Source: Methanobrevibacter sp. (lineage in GTDB: Archaea > Methanobacteriota > Methanobacteria > Methanobacteriales > Methanobacteriaceae). From it: a DNA stretch of 64,000 bases. The stretch lies in assembly GCF_015062935.1 (NCBI RefSeq), contig NZ_SUTM01000009.1, positions 40,688 to 104,687 of the forward strand, given 5' to 3'. Below the pieces are notes generated by a model. It was not told the origin of the DNA, searched no databases, and worked only from the letters and a program-made list of their open reading frames with translations. The translations under genes and the position numbers were made by a program. Below are positions 37,466-48,759 of the stretch, one piece after another (position 1 is the stretch's first letter; every line of letters starts with the position of its first letter).

Positions 37466-37772
37466 GTTTTCACGCTCCACCACATAAATTAACATCATAA
37501 GTTATTCATATGGTTAATATAAATTATGTCAAGATTAGTTTATAAATTTTTCATTTTTATATCATTTTTTAGAATAAAAGTTGATTGTTGATGGATTATA
37601 TCTAATATTTTTGACATTTAGACAATTCATGTTTAATTTCTATTATAGGACTCCATTTCTATAACCCCCATATTTAAATTAGAATCTAATTTAACGTGAA
37701 AAAAATCATATTTAATAACGATTAATACAAAATTAAAACCATAGAAAATTATCAAAAAGGGAACCTGCGAAA
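37466..37772. other. 307-bp divergent spacer with a 21-bp palindrome
   Basis: The spacer separates the SDR gene and lhr, transcribed divergently. Besides AT-rich promoter-like sequence it contains a perfect palindrome at 37674-37694. A CCCCC tract just before it (near 37666) is unusual here. I see no coding sequence and no RNA gene. Confidence 0.4.
37674..37694. promoter_or_regulatory. 21-bp perfect palindrome upstream of lhr
   Basis: Two 10-base arms (TTAAATTAGA at 37674-37683 and TCTAATTTAA at 37685-37694) flank a single central A, about 80 bp before the lhr start. The one-base spacer excludes an ordinary RNA hairpin and fits a dimeric repressor site. The core TAGAATCTA also occurs at 19331-19339, upstream of the amidohydrolase gene. 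Confidence 0.4.
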
Positions 37773-40370
37773 ATGATTGAAGAGCAAACAAAAAGTTATA
37801 CCAAAAAGCAAATTTTAAAAACCCTACATCCATGGGTTCAAAAATGGTTTAACTCAAAGTTTAAAGACTTTACTCCTGCACAGAAAAAATCAATCATTGA
37901 CATCCACAAAAGAAATAACATCTTAATTTCATCACCGACAGGTTCAGGTAAAACATTGACCGCATTTTTATCTGTCATCAGCGAACTGACATCACTTGCC
38001 GAAAAAGATCAATTGGAGGACAAGGTTTATTGCATTTACATCTCACCATTGAAGGCATTGGATAACGATATCGAAAAAAACTTGGATGAACCCCTGAAGG
38101 GAATTGAAGAAATAGCCGGCCGTGATTTAGGAATTAGAAAAGCCGTAAGAACAGGAGACACTTCCCAGTATCAAAGGCAGAAAATGCTTAAAAAACCGCC
38201 GCATATTCTGATTACTACCCCCGAAACATTATCCATTTTGCTTGTTGCACCGAAATTTAGGGAAAAATTAAGTGGGGTGAAATATGTCATAATAGACGAA
38301 ATTCACTCATTGGCCGAGAATAAACGTGGAGTTCACCTCAGTTTATCTTTGGAAAGACTGCAGCATCTAATAGGACAGTACACCCGTATCGGATTGTCTG
38401 CAACAGTAAGCCCGATTGAGGAAGTTGCACGATTTTTAGTAGGCTATGAATACGGAGTTGAGCGGAACTGCAAAATTGTAAATGTAAATTATTTAAAAGA
38501 GCTGGACATGGAAGTAATGTGTCCGGTAAGCGATATTGTTCTAGCTGACGAAGAGGACACCAGACTCGGAATGTATGATTTACTGGATGATTTGATTTGG
38601 GAAAACAAGACCACATTAGTATTTACCAATACCCGTAGCGGAACAGAGAGATTTGTCTATAATTTAAAGAAAATGTATCCAATGCACTATAATGATACAA
38701 ACATTATGGCACACCACTCATCACTATCCAAGGAAGTGCGCCTGGAAACCGAAAACAAACTAAAAGAGGGAAAACTGAAAGCAGTTATCTCATCAACATC
38801 TCTTGAACTTGGAATCGATATAGGATACATTGATCTGGTCGTTTTAATCAATTCACCAAAATCCGTATCCAGAGCCCTTCAAAGGATTGGAAGAAGCGGT
38901 CACAGATTGCATGAAAAATCTAGGGGAAAAATCATTGTTACCGACCGTGACGATTTAGTGGAATGTTCCGTATTGCTTAAAAATGCAAAAGAAGGTAAAA
39001 TCGATAAAATATCAATACCAACAAACTGCTTGGACGTTTTAGCACAACACATTTATGGGATGAGCATTGAAAATCCATGGGACATTGACTATGCATATGA
39101 TGTGATTTGCAAAAGCTACTGCTATAGACATCTCACAAGGGACGATTATGAAGATGTTTTAAGTTACATGGCCGGAGAATATCCTGAACTTGAAGAAAGA
39201 TACGTTTATGCAAAGATTTGGATTGATTATAAAGAAAATACCTTTGGAAAACGTGGAAAACTAGCTAGAATGCTTTATTCAACAAACATCGGAACAATAC
39301 CAGATTCATCTGGAGTTTTGGTTAAATGTGATGGAGAAACCGTTGGTAAAATAGAAGAAACATTCATGGAAAGACTTAAAAAAGGAGATACATTCGTTTT
39401 GGGCGGTAGAACCTACAGATTCAACTACGGAAAAGGAATGACAATCAATGTAACTCCAGCAAGCGGACCTCCGACAATACCTTCATGGTTTTCACAGCAG
39501 CTCCCACTGGCTTTTGACCTAGCAATGGACATACAGCAATTCAGAGACCACATGGATTCTAAATTCCAATATCGCAGAAGCAAAGAGGAAATCATGGAAT
39601 TTATTCATGAATACTTATACGTAGACGATTTTGCGGCAAATTCCATATATGAATATTTCGTGGAACAATTCAAATATGCTAAAATCCCAACCAAACGCAG
39701 GTTATTAATCGAATATTATAAAGGATTTGGCGGAAGACGCTTTGTCATATTCCATTCATTATTCGGAAGAAAGGTCAACGATGCCCTTTCAAGAGCTGTC
39801 GCATACATTGTTGCTCAAAAATACAACATGAACGTTACCATTTCAATATCCGATAACGGATTCTATTTATCATCAGACAGTAAAATCGGAGGGCTCGAAT
39901 CATTTAGAGAAATAAATCCTGAAAACTTTGAAACCATTCTGATTAATGCATTGAATAAAACAGAAACTTTAGCTTCAAGATTCAGGCATTGTGCCGGAAG
40001 ATCCCTGATGACACTTAGAAGATACAAAGGGGAATCCAAATCCGTAGGCCGCCAACAGGTCAGGGGAAAAATTTTACTCAAGTTTGTTCAGGAAATGGAC
40101 GATAACTTCTCAATATTAAAAGAAGCCCGTAGAGAAGCTCTTGAAGATTACATGGACATTAAAAATGCCCTGAAAGTAATTGAAATGATTGACAGAGAAG
40201 AAATGGAAATCAAAACAATAAATACTGTGATTCCAAGTCCTTTCGCATTTAATTTGGTCTCACAGGGATATCTCGATGTTTTAAATCAAAATGACAAGGG
40301 AGAATTTACAAAAAGAATGCATCAGGCAATACTTGACCAAATCAAAGATAAATTAAAAGACATCTATTGA
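37773..40370 (+). CDS. lhr: Lhr-family ATP-dependent DNA helicase
   Basis: The 865-residue superfamily 2 helicase has [13 protein letters not shown] (Walker A), [14 protein letters not shown] (DEIH box), [10 protein letters not shown] (motif III) and [11 protein letters not shown] (motif VI). A winged-helix and Lhr-specific C-terminal core follow ([23 protein letters not shown]). Lhr-core enzymes translocate 3' to 5' on single-stranded DNA and are linked to repair and fork remodelling. The length is typical of archaeal Lhr-core. GGGAAC precedes the ATG. A palindrome upstream may control it. Confidence 0.95.
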   Translation: MIEEQTKSYTKKQILKTLHPWVQKWFNSKFKDFTPAQKKSIIDIHKRNNILISSPTGSGKTLTAFLSVISELTSLAEKDQLEDKVYCIYISPLKALDNDIEKNLDEPLKGIEEIAGRDLGIRKAVRTGDTSQYQRQKMLKKPPHILITTPETLSILLVAPKFREKLSGVKYVIIDEIHSLAENKRGVHLSLSLERLQHLIGQYTRIGLSATVSPIEEVARFLVGYEYGVERNCKIVNVNYLKELDMEVMCPVSDIVLADEEDTRLGMYDLLDDLIWENKTTLVFTNTRSGTERFVYNLKKMYPMHYNDTNIMAHHSSLSKEVRLETENKLKEGKLKAVISSTSLELGIDIGYIDLVVLINSPKSVSRALQRIGRSGHRLHEKSRGKIIVTDRDDLVECSVLLKNAKEGKIDKISIPTNCLDVLAQHIYGMSIENPWDIDYAYDVICKSYCYRHLTRDDYEDVLSYMAGEYPELEERYVYAKIWIDYKENTFGKRGKLARMLYSTNIGTIPDSSGVLVKCDGETVGKIEETFMERLKKGDTFVLGGRTYRFNYGKGMTINVTPASGPPTIPSWFSQQLPLAFDLAMDIQQFRDHMDSKFQYRRSKEEIMEFIHEYLYVDDFAANSIYEYFVEQFKYAKIPTKRRLLIEYYKGFGGRRFVIFHSLFGRKVNDALSRAVAYIVAQKYNMNVTISISDNGFYLSSDSKIGGLESFREINPENFETILINALNKTETLASRFRHCAGRSLMTLRRYKGESKSVGRQQVRGKILLKFVQEMDDNFSILKEARREALEDYMDIKNALKVIEMIDREEMEIKTINTVIPSPFAFNLVSQGYLDVLNQNDKGEFTKRMHQAILDQIKDKLKDIY

Positions 40371-40433
40371 TTAAAAAAATAATTAAATACTTATATTAAC
40401 ATATTAAATAATGACTTAAAAAAAGGTGATACT

Positions 40434-40808
40434 ATGACTAAATGGAGCGCTGTAATTACCGGTTTCATATTAGCTGTAATTGTACAGTCATTCTTTGCTA
40501 GATATGAATTCATTGGATTGTTAATCGTTGGATTTATTACTGGATATATTGCCCATTCCGGAATACTGGGAGGCCTGTGGAATGCTGCAGTTGCAGGAGC
40601 ATTCGGCACAATTGTCTGCGCAATATTATTTATCATAATTGCTACTTTCGGAGGAAGCCTATTTGGAATTTTCGGAGGTTTGACCGGATTTACATTATCT
40701 GGAATCTCAAGCATTGTTGCAATTATTTCAAAATTAATCCACTATGCAATTGTCATGGGAATTACTGGAGCTATTGGAGGAGCAATAGCTTCTAAAAATG
40801 AAAATTAA
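40434..40808 (+). CDS. DUF5518-like small membrane protein
   Basis: The 124-residue protein is very hydrophobic, with about four glycine-rich helices (LLIVGFITGYIAHSGILGGLWNAAVAG), as in the DUF5518 family of methanogens. Function unknown. A GGTGAT site lies upstream of ATG 40434. The next gene, also a small membrane protein, starts 17 bp after its stop, suggesting an operon. Confidence 0.7.
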   Translation: MTKWSAVITGFILAVIVQSFFARYEFIGLLIVGFITGYIAHSGILGGLWNAAVAGAFGTIVCAILFIIIATFGGSLFGIFGGLTGFTLSGISSIVAIISKLIHYAIVMGITGAIGGAIASKNEN

Positions 40809-40825
40809 GTTTTTGGAGATATAAA

Positions 40826-41230
40826 ATGAAATATGATTTCGGCATAAACATTAAAGCACTAGTGTTTGGAGCGGCAATAGCTGCTGCATTTATACTATTC
40901 GGATATCAATATTGGGATTGGTTTTATCCATTTTCAGCAATAGGACTTATTTATGCAGGATATGGGCAAGATAACCTTAAAGCAGGTACATTAATGGGTT
41001 TACTTGCTTCAACACCTATTGTAGTTTTAACATTACAGGGATATATGGGGCAATTCGACGGATTCTTTTTAACAGAAACCGGAATAATAACCGTGACATT
41101 AATTATCCTTATTGTTGGTGCGGTTGTCGGTTTTGTTGGTGCATGGACAAAAAGAAGCCGTGTTAAAGCTTTAGAACAATATGAAAAACAACAAAAAATA
41201 GGTAAAAATAAAAAGAAAGGCAAAAAATAA
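40826..41230 (+). CDS. Small membrane protein with basic tail
   Basis: The 134-residue protein has four predicted membrane helices and a lysine-rich cytoplasmic tail (ending KQQKIGKNKKKGKK). It resembles its upstream neighbour in size and glycine-rich helices, so the two may be distant paralogues that work together. TTTGGAGAT precedes the start. I assign no function. It converges with purP, eight bases separating the stops. Confidence 0.65.
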   Translation: MKYDFGINIKALVFGAAIAAAFILFGYQYWDWFYPFSAIGLIYAGYGQDNLKAGTLMGLLASTPIVVLTLQGYMGQFDGFFLTETGIITVTLIILIVGAVVGFVGAWTKRSRVKALEQYEKQQKIGKNKKKGKK

Positions 41231-41238
41231 TAACAAAT

Positions 41239-42330
41239 TTATGTTATTATTTTTTCTAATTCATCTCTTTCTATTCCGTTTTTAATTTCAACTGCAATTC
41301 TTCTACCCATACTCATTGGTTTGCCATAGGTTAAGTAGGAGTAAGGAGAACCATCCATAAAGGTATTTGTTCCACCGTCAGTTCTTGCACTGATTTCGAA
41401 ACAGATTACTTCAAGGTTATCATTTACTAATGTTTGCATACAGAATGGACCGTTTAAACCTGGAGCAACTAATTTTTTAGCACTTTCAGTTAATTTGTCT
41501 GCAATATCAAATACTTGAGGAAGTAATGATTCACGTATTACAGCAGGGTGATTACCAGTTACAACATAAGATGGACTTAAATCAATGTCTAATTGGTCTT
41601 TTGCAGGCATCCTTACAAATCCGTCAATACTGGATTCATATCTTGTGTCCATACCCATTAATTCAACTGTATCATCAAGTGCAGAGTAAAAATAGTGTAT
41701 ACAATAGTTACAACCGGAAACATATTCTTCAATGTGTGCTGCTTCAACATCACTGTCTTCTAACCAGCCACGTGCTTTCATAGCTTCGATTTTTGCATCA
41801 AACTCTTCAGTAGATGATGCTACAAAGTAACCTCTTCCACCTCTTGCACCAGGGAATTTTACCATTACCGGCCTGTCAATTTCAGACGGGTCATTGTATT
41901 TGAATGGAATTCTTACATCGCCTTCAACAAGCAAAGCTCTTTCCTTGTCTCTTTCAGCTTCCCATCTAAGCACATCCCTGTTACCGAACATTGGCACATT
42001 GAATTTGTCTTCGACATTATCCAAACCTGCATATGCTACAAAAGATCCGTGTGGGATAACAATTGCATTCATGTCTCTAAGCTGTTGTTGAACATCTTCA
42101 TTGACAATGTCTTTAAATTCATCGACTATGATATATTCATCAGCAACGCCAAATCTTTGATATGGAACTTCTCTGCCTTTTTGACAAACGATAGCTGTTC
42201 TGAATCCTTCTTCTTTAGCACCTTGTAAAATATGTAAAGAAGTGTGGCTTCCTAAGGTAGCTATGGTTATATTTTCCTTGTCATAACCAGCCAAAATTTC
42301 CAAAATGTCTTCTTTTTTAACTTCTCCCAT
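41239..42330 (-). CDS. purP: 5-formaminoimidazole-4-carboxamide ribonucleotide synthetase (formate-dependent)
   Basis: The 363-residue ATP-grasp enzyme has the archaeal PurP layout, with an N-terminal Rossmann-like domain (ITIATLGSHTSLHILQGAKEEGF), the PVMVKFPGARGGRGYFVA nucleotide loop and a C-terminal metal site (NGPFCMQTLVNDNLEVICFEISARTDGGTN). It uses formate and ATP, rather than formyl-tetrahydrofolate, to formylate AICAR in purine synthesis, which suits methanogens. A GGAGAAGAT site precedes the ATG. Confidence 0.96.
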   Translation of the reverse strand: MGEVKKEDILEILAGYDKENITIATLGSHTSLHILQGAKEEGFRTAIVCQKGREVPYQRFGVADEYIIVDEFKDIVNEDVQQQLRDMNAIVIPHGSFVAYAGLDNVEDKFNVPMFGNRDVLRWEAERDKERALLVEGDVRIPFKYNDPSEIDRPVMVKFPGARGGRGYFVASSTEEFDAKIEAMKARGWLEDSDVEAAHIEEYVSGCNYCIHYFYSALDDTVELMGMDTRYESSIDGFVRMPAKDQLDIDLSPSYVVTGNHPAVIRESLLPQVFDIADKLTESAKKLVAPGLNGPFCMQTLVNDNLEVICFEISARTDGGTNTFMDGSPYSYLTYGKPMSMGRRIAVEIKNGIERDELEKIIT

Positions 42331-42457
42331 TATATCTTCTCCTTAAAAGAACGATAATATTATATATATTTTTAGAATTTATAATAGTTTTTATTTTGAA
42401 TAACATTAAAAATAATGAAAAACAAACAGTAAACTGAATTATAAAGGAACAGATAAA

Positions 42458-42988
42458 ATGTTAATCGGTTTAATTTCAGACACACATATTCCAGATAGGG
42501 CAAGACAACTGCCAGATAACGTGCTTGAAGCGTTTAAAGATGTTGATTTAATATTGCATGCAGGTGATTTGACTTCACCGAAAGTTATTGAAAAATTAGA
42601 AAGCATAGCTCCGGTTATGGCAGTTCAGGGAAATATGGATAGAGCTAATGGAATTAACCTGCCTCAGGCAAAAACAATCGAAGCCGAAGGCCTTAAAATC
42701 GGATTGATACATGGAGAAGTATATCCGAGAGCAGACACACAGCAATTGGTATATATTGCAAAGGAACTTGATGTGGACATATTAGTTTCCGGACATTCAC
42801 ATCAGCCAAAAATAGAGCAGACCGATGGGGTGCTGTTAATCAACCCAGGAAGTCCGATAGTGCCTAGGCTTGCAGACAGAACAGTGATGTTGCTTGAAAT
42901 TAACAACAAGGAAGTGGATGTTGAAATTGTTAAAATAGGCGCTCCGGTTTGCAGTGCTCTAGATTTCGATAAATTCAAGAGGGATTGA
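42458..42988 (+). CDS. YfcE/MJ0936-type metallophosphoesterase
   Basis: The 176-residue calcineurin-like phosphodiesterase shows all metal motifs: [34 protein letters not shown] and [12 protein letters not shown]0936 and YfcE hydrolyse model phosphodiesters; the physiological substrate is unknown. The rlmE gene starts one base after its stop, so the two are cotranslated. Confidence 0.93.
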   Translation: MLIGLISDTHIPDRARQLPDNVLEAFKDVDLILHAGDLTSPKVIEKLESIAPVMAVQGNMDRANGINLPQAKTIEAEGLKIGLIHGEVYPRADTQQLVYIAKELDVDILVSGHSHQPKIEQTDGVLLINPGSPIVPRLADRTVMLLEINNKEVDVEIVKIGAPVCSALDFDKFKRD

Positions 42989-42989
42989 A

Positions 42990-43619
42990 ATGGGAAGCAG
43001 ATGGCAAGTGGAAAAACATCATGATCCATATTATAAAAAAGCTAAAAAAGAAGAATACCGCTCACGAGCATCATACAAACTTAAACAGTTGGATAAAAAG
43101 TTTAAACTACTTAAAGAAGGAAATACCGTAGTTGATTTGGGAGCCGCTCCTGGCGGATGGTCACAGGTAGCGCTTGAAAAGGTTGGCGAAGAAGGAATTG
43201 TAGTTGGAGTCGATTTAAACAGATTCAAAAAGTTCCATGAAGAAAACTACCATGGCCTGAGAGGGGATTTCACAACTCCCGAAGTGCAGGAAAAAATTAT
43301 GAACATCATCGGAGGAAGAGCGGACGTGGTCATGTCAGATGCCTCACCATCACTATGTGGAATAAAAAACATTGACCAGCTCAGGTCCATTGATTTAACA
43401 AATACCGTGATAGAAATTGCAGAAAATATCCTGGAAAATAAGGGAAACCTTGTCATGAAAGTGTTTCAGGGTCCGGATTACAAACCGATGCTGGATTCTC
43501 TTAAAGGAAAATTCAGAAAAGTTAAGACCACAAAACCTGCATCATCACGTAAAAAAAGTTCTGAAATGTATGTTGTAGGACTGGAATATAAATCTAAAAA
43601 AAATAGAAAAGGAAAATAA
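42990..43619 (+). CDS. rlmE: RlmE/FtsJ-type 23S rRNA ribose 2'-O-methyltransferase
   Basis: The 209-residue Rossmann-fold methyltransferase has the SAM loop [17 protein letters not shown] and the K-D-K-E catalytic tetrad: Lys in [12 protein letters not shown], Asp in [11 protein letters not shown], Lys in LVMKVFQG and Glu in [10 protein letters not shown]. It methylates the 2'-hydroxyl of a uridine in the large-subunit A loop. The N-terminus ([26 protein letters not shown]) is typical of archaeal homologues. It is directly downstream of the phosphoesterase gene. Confidence 0.95.
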   Translation: MGSRWQVEKHHDPYYKKAKKEEYRSRASYKLKQLDKKFKLLKEGNTVVDLGAAPGGWSQVALEKVGEEGIVVGVDLNRFKKFHEENYHGLRGDFTTPEVQEKIMNIIGGRADVVMSDASPSLCGIKNIDQLRSIDLTNTVIEIAENILENKGNLVMKVFQGPDYKPMLDSLKGKFRKVKTTKPASSRKKSSEMYVVGLEYKSKKNRKGK

Positions 43620-43621
43620 AT

Positions 43622-44041
43622 TTAAAGACTGTTATATGCGTCATTAGCAGTTTGAAGTTTCTGTTTGGCAAAGTCGATTCTACTGTCTACTTCATTGGAT
43701 GGTTTACCTGCATCCAAAGCACTTTGTACATTTTCAATAGCAGAATTTGCCCGTGACAACTCTATTTTTGCATCATTATACACTTTAATATCATCGGTAC
43801 TGCCTGAATAATAAGTAGATTTAATACTGTCAAATTTAACAGACAGGTTGCTGTATGATGCTTTCAAATCAGCGAGCTCATCATATTGAGTGCCGGATGA
43901 TATTTCATTAGTAATACCTGATGAAACCATGCTATAACCCACATAAGCTACAACTATGATTGTTGAAATTACCATGATAATTCCAACGACAGAAATTAAC
44001 ATAGAAGTAGATTTAAATAAGCTTAATCTAGATTTCCTCAT
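43622..44041 (-). CDS. Membrane-anchored coiled-coil protein of unknown function
   Basis: The 139-residue protein has one N-terminal membrane helix (STSMLISVVGIIMVISTIIVVAYVGYSM, residues about 13-40) after a basic start, and an extracytoplasmic helical region with coiled-coil character (LADLKASYSNLSVKFDSI, AKQKLQTANDAY). The topology is signal-anchor. I recognise no family. It converges with rlmE with two bases between stops and is divergent from mcm. Confidence 0.65.
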   Translation of the reverse strand: MRKSRLSLFKSTSMLISVVGIIMVISTIIVVAYVGYSMVSSGITNEISSGTQYDELADLKASYSNLSVKFDSIKSTYYSGSTDDIKVYNDAKIELSRANSAIENVQSALDAGKPSNEVDSRIDFAKQKLQTANDAYNSL

Positions 44042-44108
44042 AATAACCTCAATTAAAAAATTAATTTACTAATTAACTATTAGGTATATAAATTTTAATA
44101 TATATCTT

Positions 44109-44137
44109 TTACTTATCAAATGCTCTCATACAATATT
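44109..44137 (+). promoter_or_regulatory. 19-bp element upstream of mcm, shared with the MutS-like gene
   Basis: TTACTTATCAAATGCTCTC at 44109-44127, followed by CAATATT at 44131-44137, begins 61 bp before the mcm ATG. The same 19 bases, again followed by CAATATT, occur at 55057-55075 upstream of the HhH-MutS-like gene. It is not palindromic and lies close to TATA-like sequence, so it may bind a shared regulator. Confidence 0.5.
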
Positions 44138-44169
44138 TTTTTAAGTGATGAAATATTAAGTATTAGATA

Positions 44170-46170
44170 ATGAATTCTACTACTAAATCTCAAACATCAA
44201 TTATAAAATTCGAAGAATTTTTTGCAACATCTTATAAGGATGATGTATTCGAAATACTTGAAACATATCCTGATGAGCGGTCACTAATCGTAGATTACAA
44301 TGAACTGGAAATGTTTGATCCAGACCTTGCGGATTTGTTAATAGATAAACCGGAAGAAGTTATTGAAGCTGCACAGATAGCTATAAAAAATATCGACCCT
44401 CTTGTAAAGGATGCAGATATCAATATTCGTTTTGAACATACCTCCAATGTAATACCTTTAAAGACATTGCTAAGTAAATACATTGGAACATTTGTCGCAG
44501 CGGACGGAATCGTTAGAAAAACAGATGAAATCAGACCTCGTATTGAAACCGGTGTTTTTGAATGTAGAGGATGTATGAGATTGCATGAGGTCGAACAAAC
44601 TTCTGGAAATAGAATAATTGAACCTTCATTATGTAGCGAATGTGGTGGAAGATCATTTAGACTGCTTCAGGAAGAATCAAAATACATTGATACCCAAACA
44701 GCAAGAATGCAGGAACCTTTAGAAAACCTGTCCGGAGGAACTGAACCTAAGCAAATGCTGATGGTTTTGGAAGACGATTTAGTAGACCAATTAAATCCTG
44801 GAGATAAAGTTAGAGTTACAGGAACTTTAAGAACATTCAGGGAAGAAAGAAGCGGTAAGTTTAAAAATTATATTTATGTTAACCATATTGAACCTCTGGA
44901 ACAGGAATTTGAGGAACTGCAGCTTTCTGAAGAAGATGAAGAAAAAATTTTAGAATTATCAAAAGACCCTAATATTTATGACAAGATTATTAAATCAACT
45001 GCACCTTCAATTAGAGGATACAGGGAAGTTAAAGAAGCTATTGCATTGCAATTATTTGGAGGGGCTGCAAAACAACTTGAAGATGAAACCAAATTAAGAG
45101 GAGATATCCACATTCTCATTGTCGGGGACCCTGGTATCGGTAAATCCCAAATTCTGAAATACGTTTCAAGACTGGCACCAAGAAGTATCTATACAAGTGG
45201 TAAAGGTACAACCGGTGCAGGTTTAACTGCAGCAGCTGTCAGAGACGAACTTGGAGGATGGTCACTGGAAGCCGGAGCATTGGTTCTTGGAGACCAGGGA
45301 AACGTATGTGTTGACGAGCTGGACAAGATGAGATCTGAAGACAGGTCTGCACTTCACGAAGCTTTAGAACAACAAACAGTAAGTATTGCAAAAGCAGGAA
45401 TTATGGCAACATTGAATTCAAGATGTTCAGTTCTTGCAGCGGCAAACCCTAAATTTGGAAGATTTGACAGATTTAAAGTGCTTGCAGAACAAATTGATTT
45501 GCCTGCTCCGATTATTTCCCGTTTTGATTTGATATTCGTTATCGAAGATAAGCCAAGCGTTGAAGGGGACTCAAAATTAGCGGAACACATTTTAAAAATA
45601 CACCAGGAAAATACTGTTGATTATGAAATTGAACCTGAACTGCTTAGAAAATATATTGCATATGCACGTAAGAATGTCCACCCTGTTTTAACTGACGAAG
45701 CTAATGAAATTCTAAGGGAGTTCTACGTCAGTACAAGAAACAGCAATACCGAAGAACAGGCTCCAGTACCAATTACTGCAAGGCAGTTAGAGGCTATTAT
45801 CCGTTTATCAGAAGCAAGTGCAAAAATCAAACTCAAAGATACTGTTGATAAAGAAGATGCGGAAAAAGCTGTCAGATTACAAATGGCATGTCTTAAAGAA
45901 GTAGGAGTGGATCCTGAAACCGGAGAAATTGATATCGAAGTAATGGAAGGAAGAACACCTACTTCCGAGAGAGAAAAAATGCAGAAAGTTATGGAAGAAA
46001 TTGGTCTTTTAGAAGAAGAATTCGGCAATCAGGCTCCGTTAAATGTTTTAGTATCAAATATGGCTGAAAAATTCGACATGAGTGAAGATAAAGTCGAATC
46101 AATTGTTAGAAACTTAAATCAGAAAGGATTAATTTATATTCCATCCACAGGATATCTTAAGCGTGCTTAA
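44170..46170 (+). CDS. mcm: Replicative DNA helicase MCM
   Basis: The 666-residue protein has the N-terminal DNA-binding domain with a zinc site (CRGCMRLHE...CSECGG). The AAA+ core follows with GDPGIGKSQ (Walker A), [10 protein letters not shown] (Walker B), ARTISRF-type arginine finger in [11 protein letters not shown], and the pre-sensor beta-hairpins. A C-terminal winged helix ends the protein ([20 protein letters not shown]). It unwinds DNA 3' to 5' as a homohexamer at replication forks. No intein is present. It is preceded by a 19-bp element also found before a MutS-like gene. Confidence 0.98.
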   Translation: MNSTTKSQTSIIKFEEFFATSYKDDVFEILETYPDERSLIVDYNELEMFDPDLADLLIDKPEEVIEAAQIAIKNIDPLVKDADINIRFEHTSNVIPLKTLLSKYIGTFVAADGIVRKTDEIRPRIETGVFECRGCMRLHEVEQTSGNRIIEPSLCSECGGRSFRLLQEESKYIDTQTARMQEPLENLSGGTEPKQMLMVLEDDLVDQLNPGDKVRVTGTLRTFREERSGKFKNYIYVNHIEPLEQEFEELQLSEEDEEKILELSKDPNIYDKIIKSTAPSIRGYREVKEAIALQLFGGAAKQLEDETKLRGDIHILIVGDPGIGKSQILKYVSRLAPRSIYTSGKGTTGAGLTAAAVRDELGGWSLEAGALVLGDQGNVCVDELDKMRSEDRSALHEALEQQTVSIAKAGIMATLNSRCSVLAAANPKFGRFDRFKVLAEQIDLPAPIISRFDLIFVIEDKPSVEGDSKLAEHILKIHQENTVDYEIEPELLRKYIAYARKNVHPVLTDEANEILREFYVSTRNSNTEEQAPVPITARQLEAIIRLSEASAKIKLKDTVDKEDAEKAVRLQMACLKEVGVDPETGEIDIEVMEGRTPTSEREKMQKVMEEIGLLEEEFGNQAPLNVLVSNMAEKFDMSEDKVESIVRNLNQKGLIYIPSTGYLKRA

Positions 46171-46303
46171 GATTTCCGCCATTAACTTTTTTTTAAATTT
46201 TTTTAAAATAATCTGCATCACCGTCAATTAACAATACATTAATAAATGATTAAATCAAAATTTAATATATTATACTTATACTAATTTTCATAGGAGAGAT
46301 AAA

Positions 46304-46711
46304 ATGGATAAATACGAAGATTTATTAGAAAGAGCAATAGACCAATTACCTCCTGAAGTATTTGAACATAAAAGATTCAAAATCCCTAAAGCTTATTCAG
46401 ATATCCAAGGTAATAGAACCTTTATTAAAAACTTTAAAGATGTTGCAGAAGGTTTAAACAGAGACCCTCAACATTTATTAAAATTCTTAATGAGAGAATT
46501 AGGTACAGCAGGAAATATTGAAGGTCAAAGAGCAATATTACAAGGTAAATTTACCCACTACTTAATCAACGAAAGAATTGAAGACTATGTGGACAAATAC
46601 GTAATTTGCCACGAATGTAACAGACCAGATACTAGAATTATAAGAGAAGGTAGAATATTCTTACTCAAATGTGCTGCATGCGGTGCAACAGCACCTCTCA
46701 AATCATTATAA
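46304..46711 (+). CDS. eif2b: Translation initiation factor aIF2 subunit beta
   Basis: The 135-residue protein has the N-terminal helix, a central alpha/beta domain ([33 protein letters not shown]) and a C-terminal zinc ribbon ([11 protein letters not shown]...KCAACGA). It is the beta subunit of the heterotrimer that brings initiator tRNA to the small ribosomal subunit. GGAGAGAT precedes the ATG. It heads a translation-related operon with nmd3 and tyrS. Confidence 0.97.
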   Translation: MDKYEDLLERAIDQLPPEVFEHKRFKIPKAYSDIQGNRTFIKNFKDVAEGLNRDPQHLLKFLMRELGTAGNIEGQRAILQGKFTHYLINERIEDYVDKYVICHECNRPDTRIIREGRIFLLKCAACGATAPLKSL

Positions 46712-46743
46712 TTCTACTTTTTTTATTTATTTTTATTGATAAC

Positions 46744-47787
46744 ATGTTTTGTCCAGAGTGCGGCAGTACCGATAAGGAAATGGTTGGCGACGTCTGCATC
46801 GACTGTTTTTTAAAGGATTTTCAAATGATTGAACTTCCGAAACGCATCGAAGTAGAAATATGCAGCCACTGCAACAGCAAACTTGAAGAGGGAAAATGGA
46901 GTGACGAATTTATCCCTGAAGAAGAAATAATCTACAGAGCACTCGAGAGAAATATAAAAATTGCAGATGAAGTTTCAAACGAACTCATAAATCTTGAAAT
47001 TGAAAATTTCAAAGGCACAATAGCTAGATGTTATGTTGAAGTGGTTGGCGAAGTTCATGGAGCTCAAATTGAAGAAACCCATGACTGCGAAGTTAAAATT
47101 AAAAAAACAGTTTGTCCAACATGCAGCAAAGTACAGTCAGGATACTATGAAACTGTAATTCAGTTTAGAGCAGATAAGCGGGAAATCAAACCGGAAGAAT
47201 ATGCTAAAGCCGATGAAATTGTTGAACGTACATTACTTAAGCAATCCAGTTCAGATAAATTGGCATATTGTCCTCAAATAGCTAAACTGAAAGAAGGTTA
47301 TGATTATTACATAGGATCTTTCAAATCAGGTAAAAAAGTGGCCGAAGCACTGAAAGAGGAATTCGGAGGAATAATCAAGGAATCCCCAAGATTAATCAGT
47401 GAAGACAAATCTACCGGAAAAGGACTTTACAGAGTTTGGATTTCTGTTAGAATTCCTGAAGCGGAAATTAATGATTTCATAAGTTATGAGAACAAAATTA
47501 TTCAGCTAACAAGCATCAGCAAAAACAGCTTTGTTGGAGTTGACATTACCACAAGCAAGAAACATAATATTCCAATGAAAAATATGGAAGATATTGAGCT
47601 TGTTAAAAAAGCGGATGAAGTTGAAACTGCAACCATTATATCAAAATCTCCTCAATTTATACAGATTTTAGATCCTATTGACTATTCCGCAGTTGATTTG
47701 GATATGAAAGAGGAATACGATAAGTATAATGTTGGAGAAGAAGTTAAACTCATTAGAATCAATAATATCGTTTATTTATTAAGTTAA
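46744..47787 (+). CDS. nmd3: NMD3-family 60S export/ribosome-associated protein
   Basis: I start at ATG 46744 (MFCPECGSTDKEMVGD), since the open frame upstream overlaps the aIF2 beta gene and encodes no family sequence. The 347-residue protein has the N-terminal zinc-binding cysteines (CPECG...CIDCF, CSHCN, CPTCSKVQSGYYE) of NMD3, followed by the eIF5A-like and OB-like domains. In eukaryotes NMD3 is a large-subunit export adaptor; in archaea it is thought to act in ribosome maturation or quality control. Confidence 0.92.
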   Translation: MFCPECGSTDKEMVGDVCIDCFLKDFQMIELPKRIEVEICSHCNSKLEEGKWSDEFIPEEEIIYRALERNIKIADEVSNELINLEIENFKGTIARCYVEVVGEVHGAQIEETHDCEVKIKKTVCPTCSKVQSGYYETVIQFRADKREIKPEEYAKADEIVERTLLKQSSSDKLAYCPQIAKLKEGYDYYIGSFKSGKKVAEALKEEFGGIIKESPRLISEDKSTGKGLYRVWISVRIPEAEINDFISYENKIIQLTSISKNSFVGVDITTSKKHNIPMKNMEDIELVKKADEVETATIISKSPQFIQILDPIDYSAVDLDMKEEYDKYNVGEEVKLIRINNIVYLLS

Positions 47788-47796
47788 AGTGATAAA

Positions 47797-48759
47797 ATGG
47801 ACATTGAAGAAAAAATTCAATTAATTGAGGAAGGAACATTAGAAATCATAGATATCGAAGAGTTAAAAGAAGTTCTTAAAAAAGAACAGCCTATAGCTTA
47901 TACAGGTTATGAACCTTCCGGAAAAATACATTTAGGACATGCAGTAACTGTACAGAAATTAAAACAATTGCAAAAGTTAGGATTTAAAATAAAAATTCTT
48001 TTAGCAGACTATCATGCATTTCTAAACGGAAAAGGTACCGTTGAAGAAATTGCTGAAACTGCCGAATACAATAAAAAATGTTTCCAGGCTTTAGGTCTTG
48101 ATGAAACAACAGAATACGTATACGGTTCATCCTTCCAATTAGAACCAGATTATACTGATAAAGTTTATCAATTAGCTACAATGACCACTTTAAAAAGAGC
48201 TAGAAGAAGTATGGATCAGGTAAGCCGTGCGGATGACAATCCTAAAGTGGCAAGTGTAATTTATCCGATTATGCAAACTGTTGATATGGCTGCATTGGAA
48301 GTTGATATTGCACTCGGAGGCATGGAACAGAGAAAAATCCAAATGCTAGCACGTGAAAACCTGGAAAAAATCGGTGAAAAACCACCTGTTTGTATTCACA
48401 CACCATTATTACATGGACTTGACGGTGACGCTAAAATGTCTTCAAGTAAAGGAAACTACATTGCAGTGGACGACTCCGTTAAAGAAATTACCAAAAAAAT
48501 CAACAAAAGTTACTGTCCTCAAGGAGAAATTGAAGGCAATCCTATGATTGAAATAGCTGAAACCTTCGTTTACCCTAATCAAGATACTTTACTTATTAAA
48601 AGACCTGAAAAATTCGGTGGAGACATTGAATTAACACATGATGAGTTAATTAAAGACTTCAGTGAAGGAAACTTACATCCAATGGATTTGAAAAACGGAA
48701 TCAAAGATTTCCTAATTGAATTCTTTGCCCCTGTAAGAGAATACATGGAGGAGAATTAA
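47797..48759 (+). CDS. tyrS: Tyrosyl-tRNA synthetase
   Basis: The 320-residue class I synthetase has [11 protein letters not shown] (HIGH motif) and [12 protein letters not shown] (KMSKS loop), with the archaeal/eukaryotic-type tyrosine pocket ([33 protein letters not shown]). It charges tRNA-Tyr. GTGATAAA precedes its ATG, and it is only nine bases from nmd3. Its length is normal for the archaeal form without a C-terminal S4 domain. Confidence 0.97.
   Translation: MDIEEKIQLIEEGTLEIIDIEELKEVLKKEQPIAYTGYEPSGKIHLGHAVTVQKLKQLQKLGFKIKILLADYHAFLNGKGTVEEIAETAEYNKKCFQALGLDETTEYVYGSSFQLEPDYTDKVYQLATMTTLKRARRSMDQVSRADDNPKVASVIYPIMQTVDMAALEVDIALGGMEQRKIQMLARENLEKIGEKPPVCIHTPLLHGLDGDAKMSSSKGNYIAVDDSVKEITKKINKSYCPQGEIEGNPMIEIAETFVYPNQDTLLIKRPEKFGGDIELTHDELIKDFSEGNLHPMDLKNGIKDFLIEFFAPVREYMEEN

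Noticed and set aside
46669..46743. Hydrophobic N-terminal extension of NMD3
   Set aside because: It overlaps the end of the aIF2 beta gene in another frame, and the zinc motif of the family begins right at ATG 46744.
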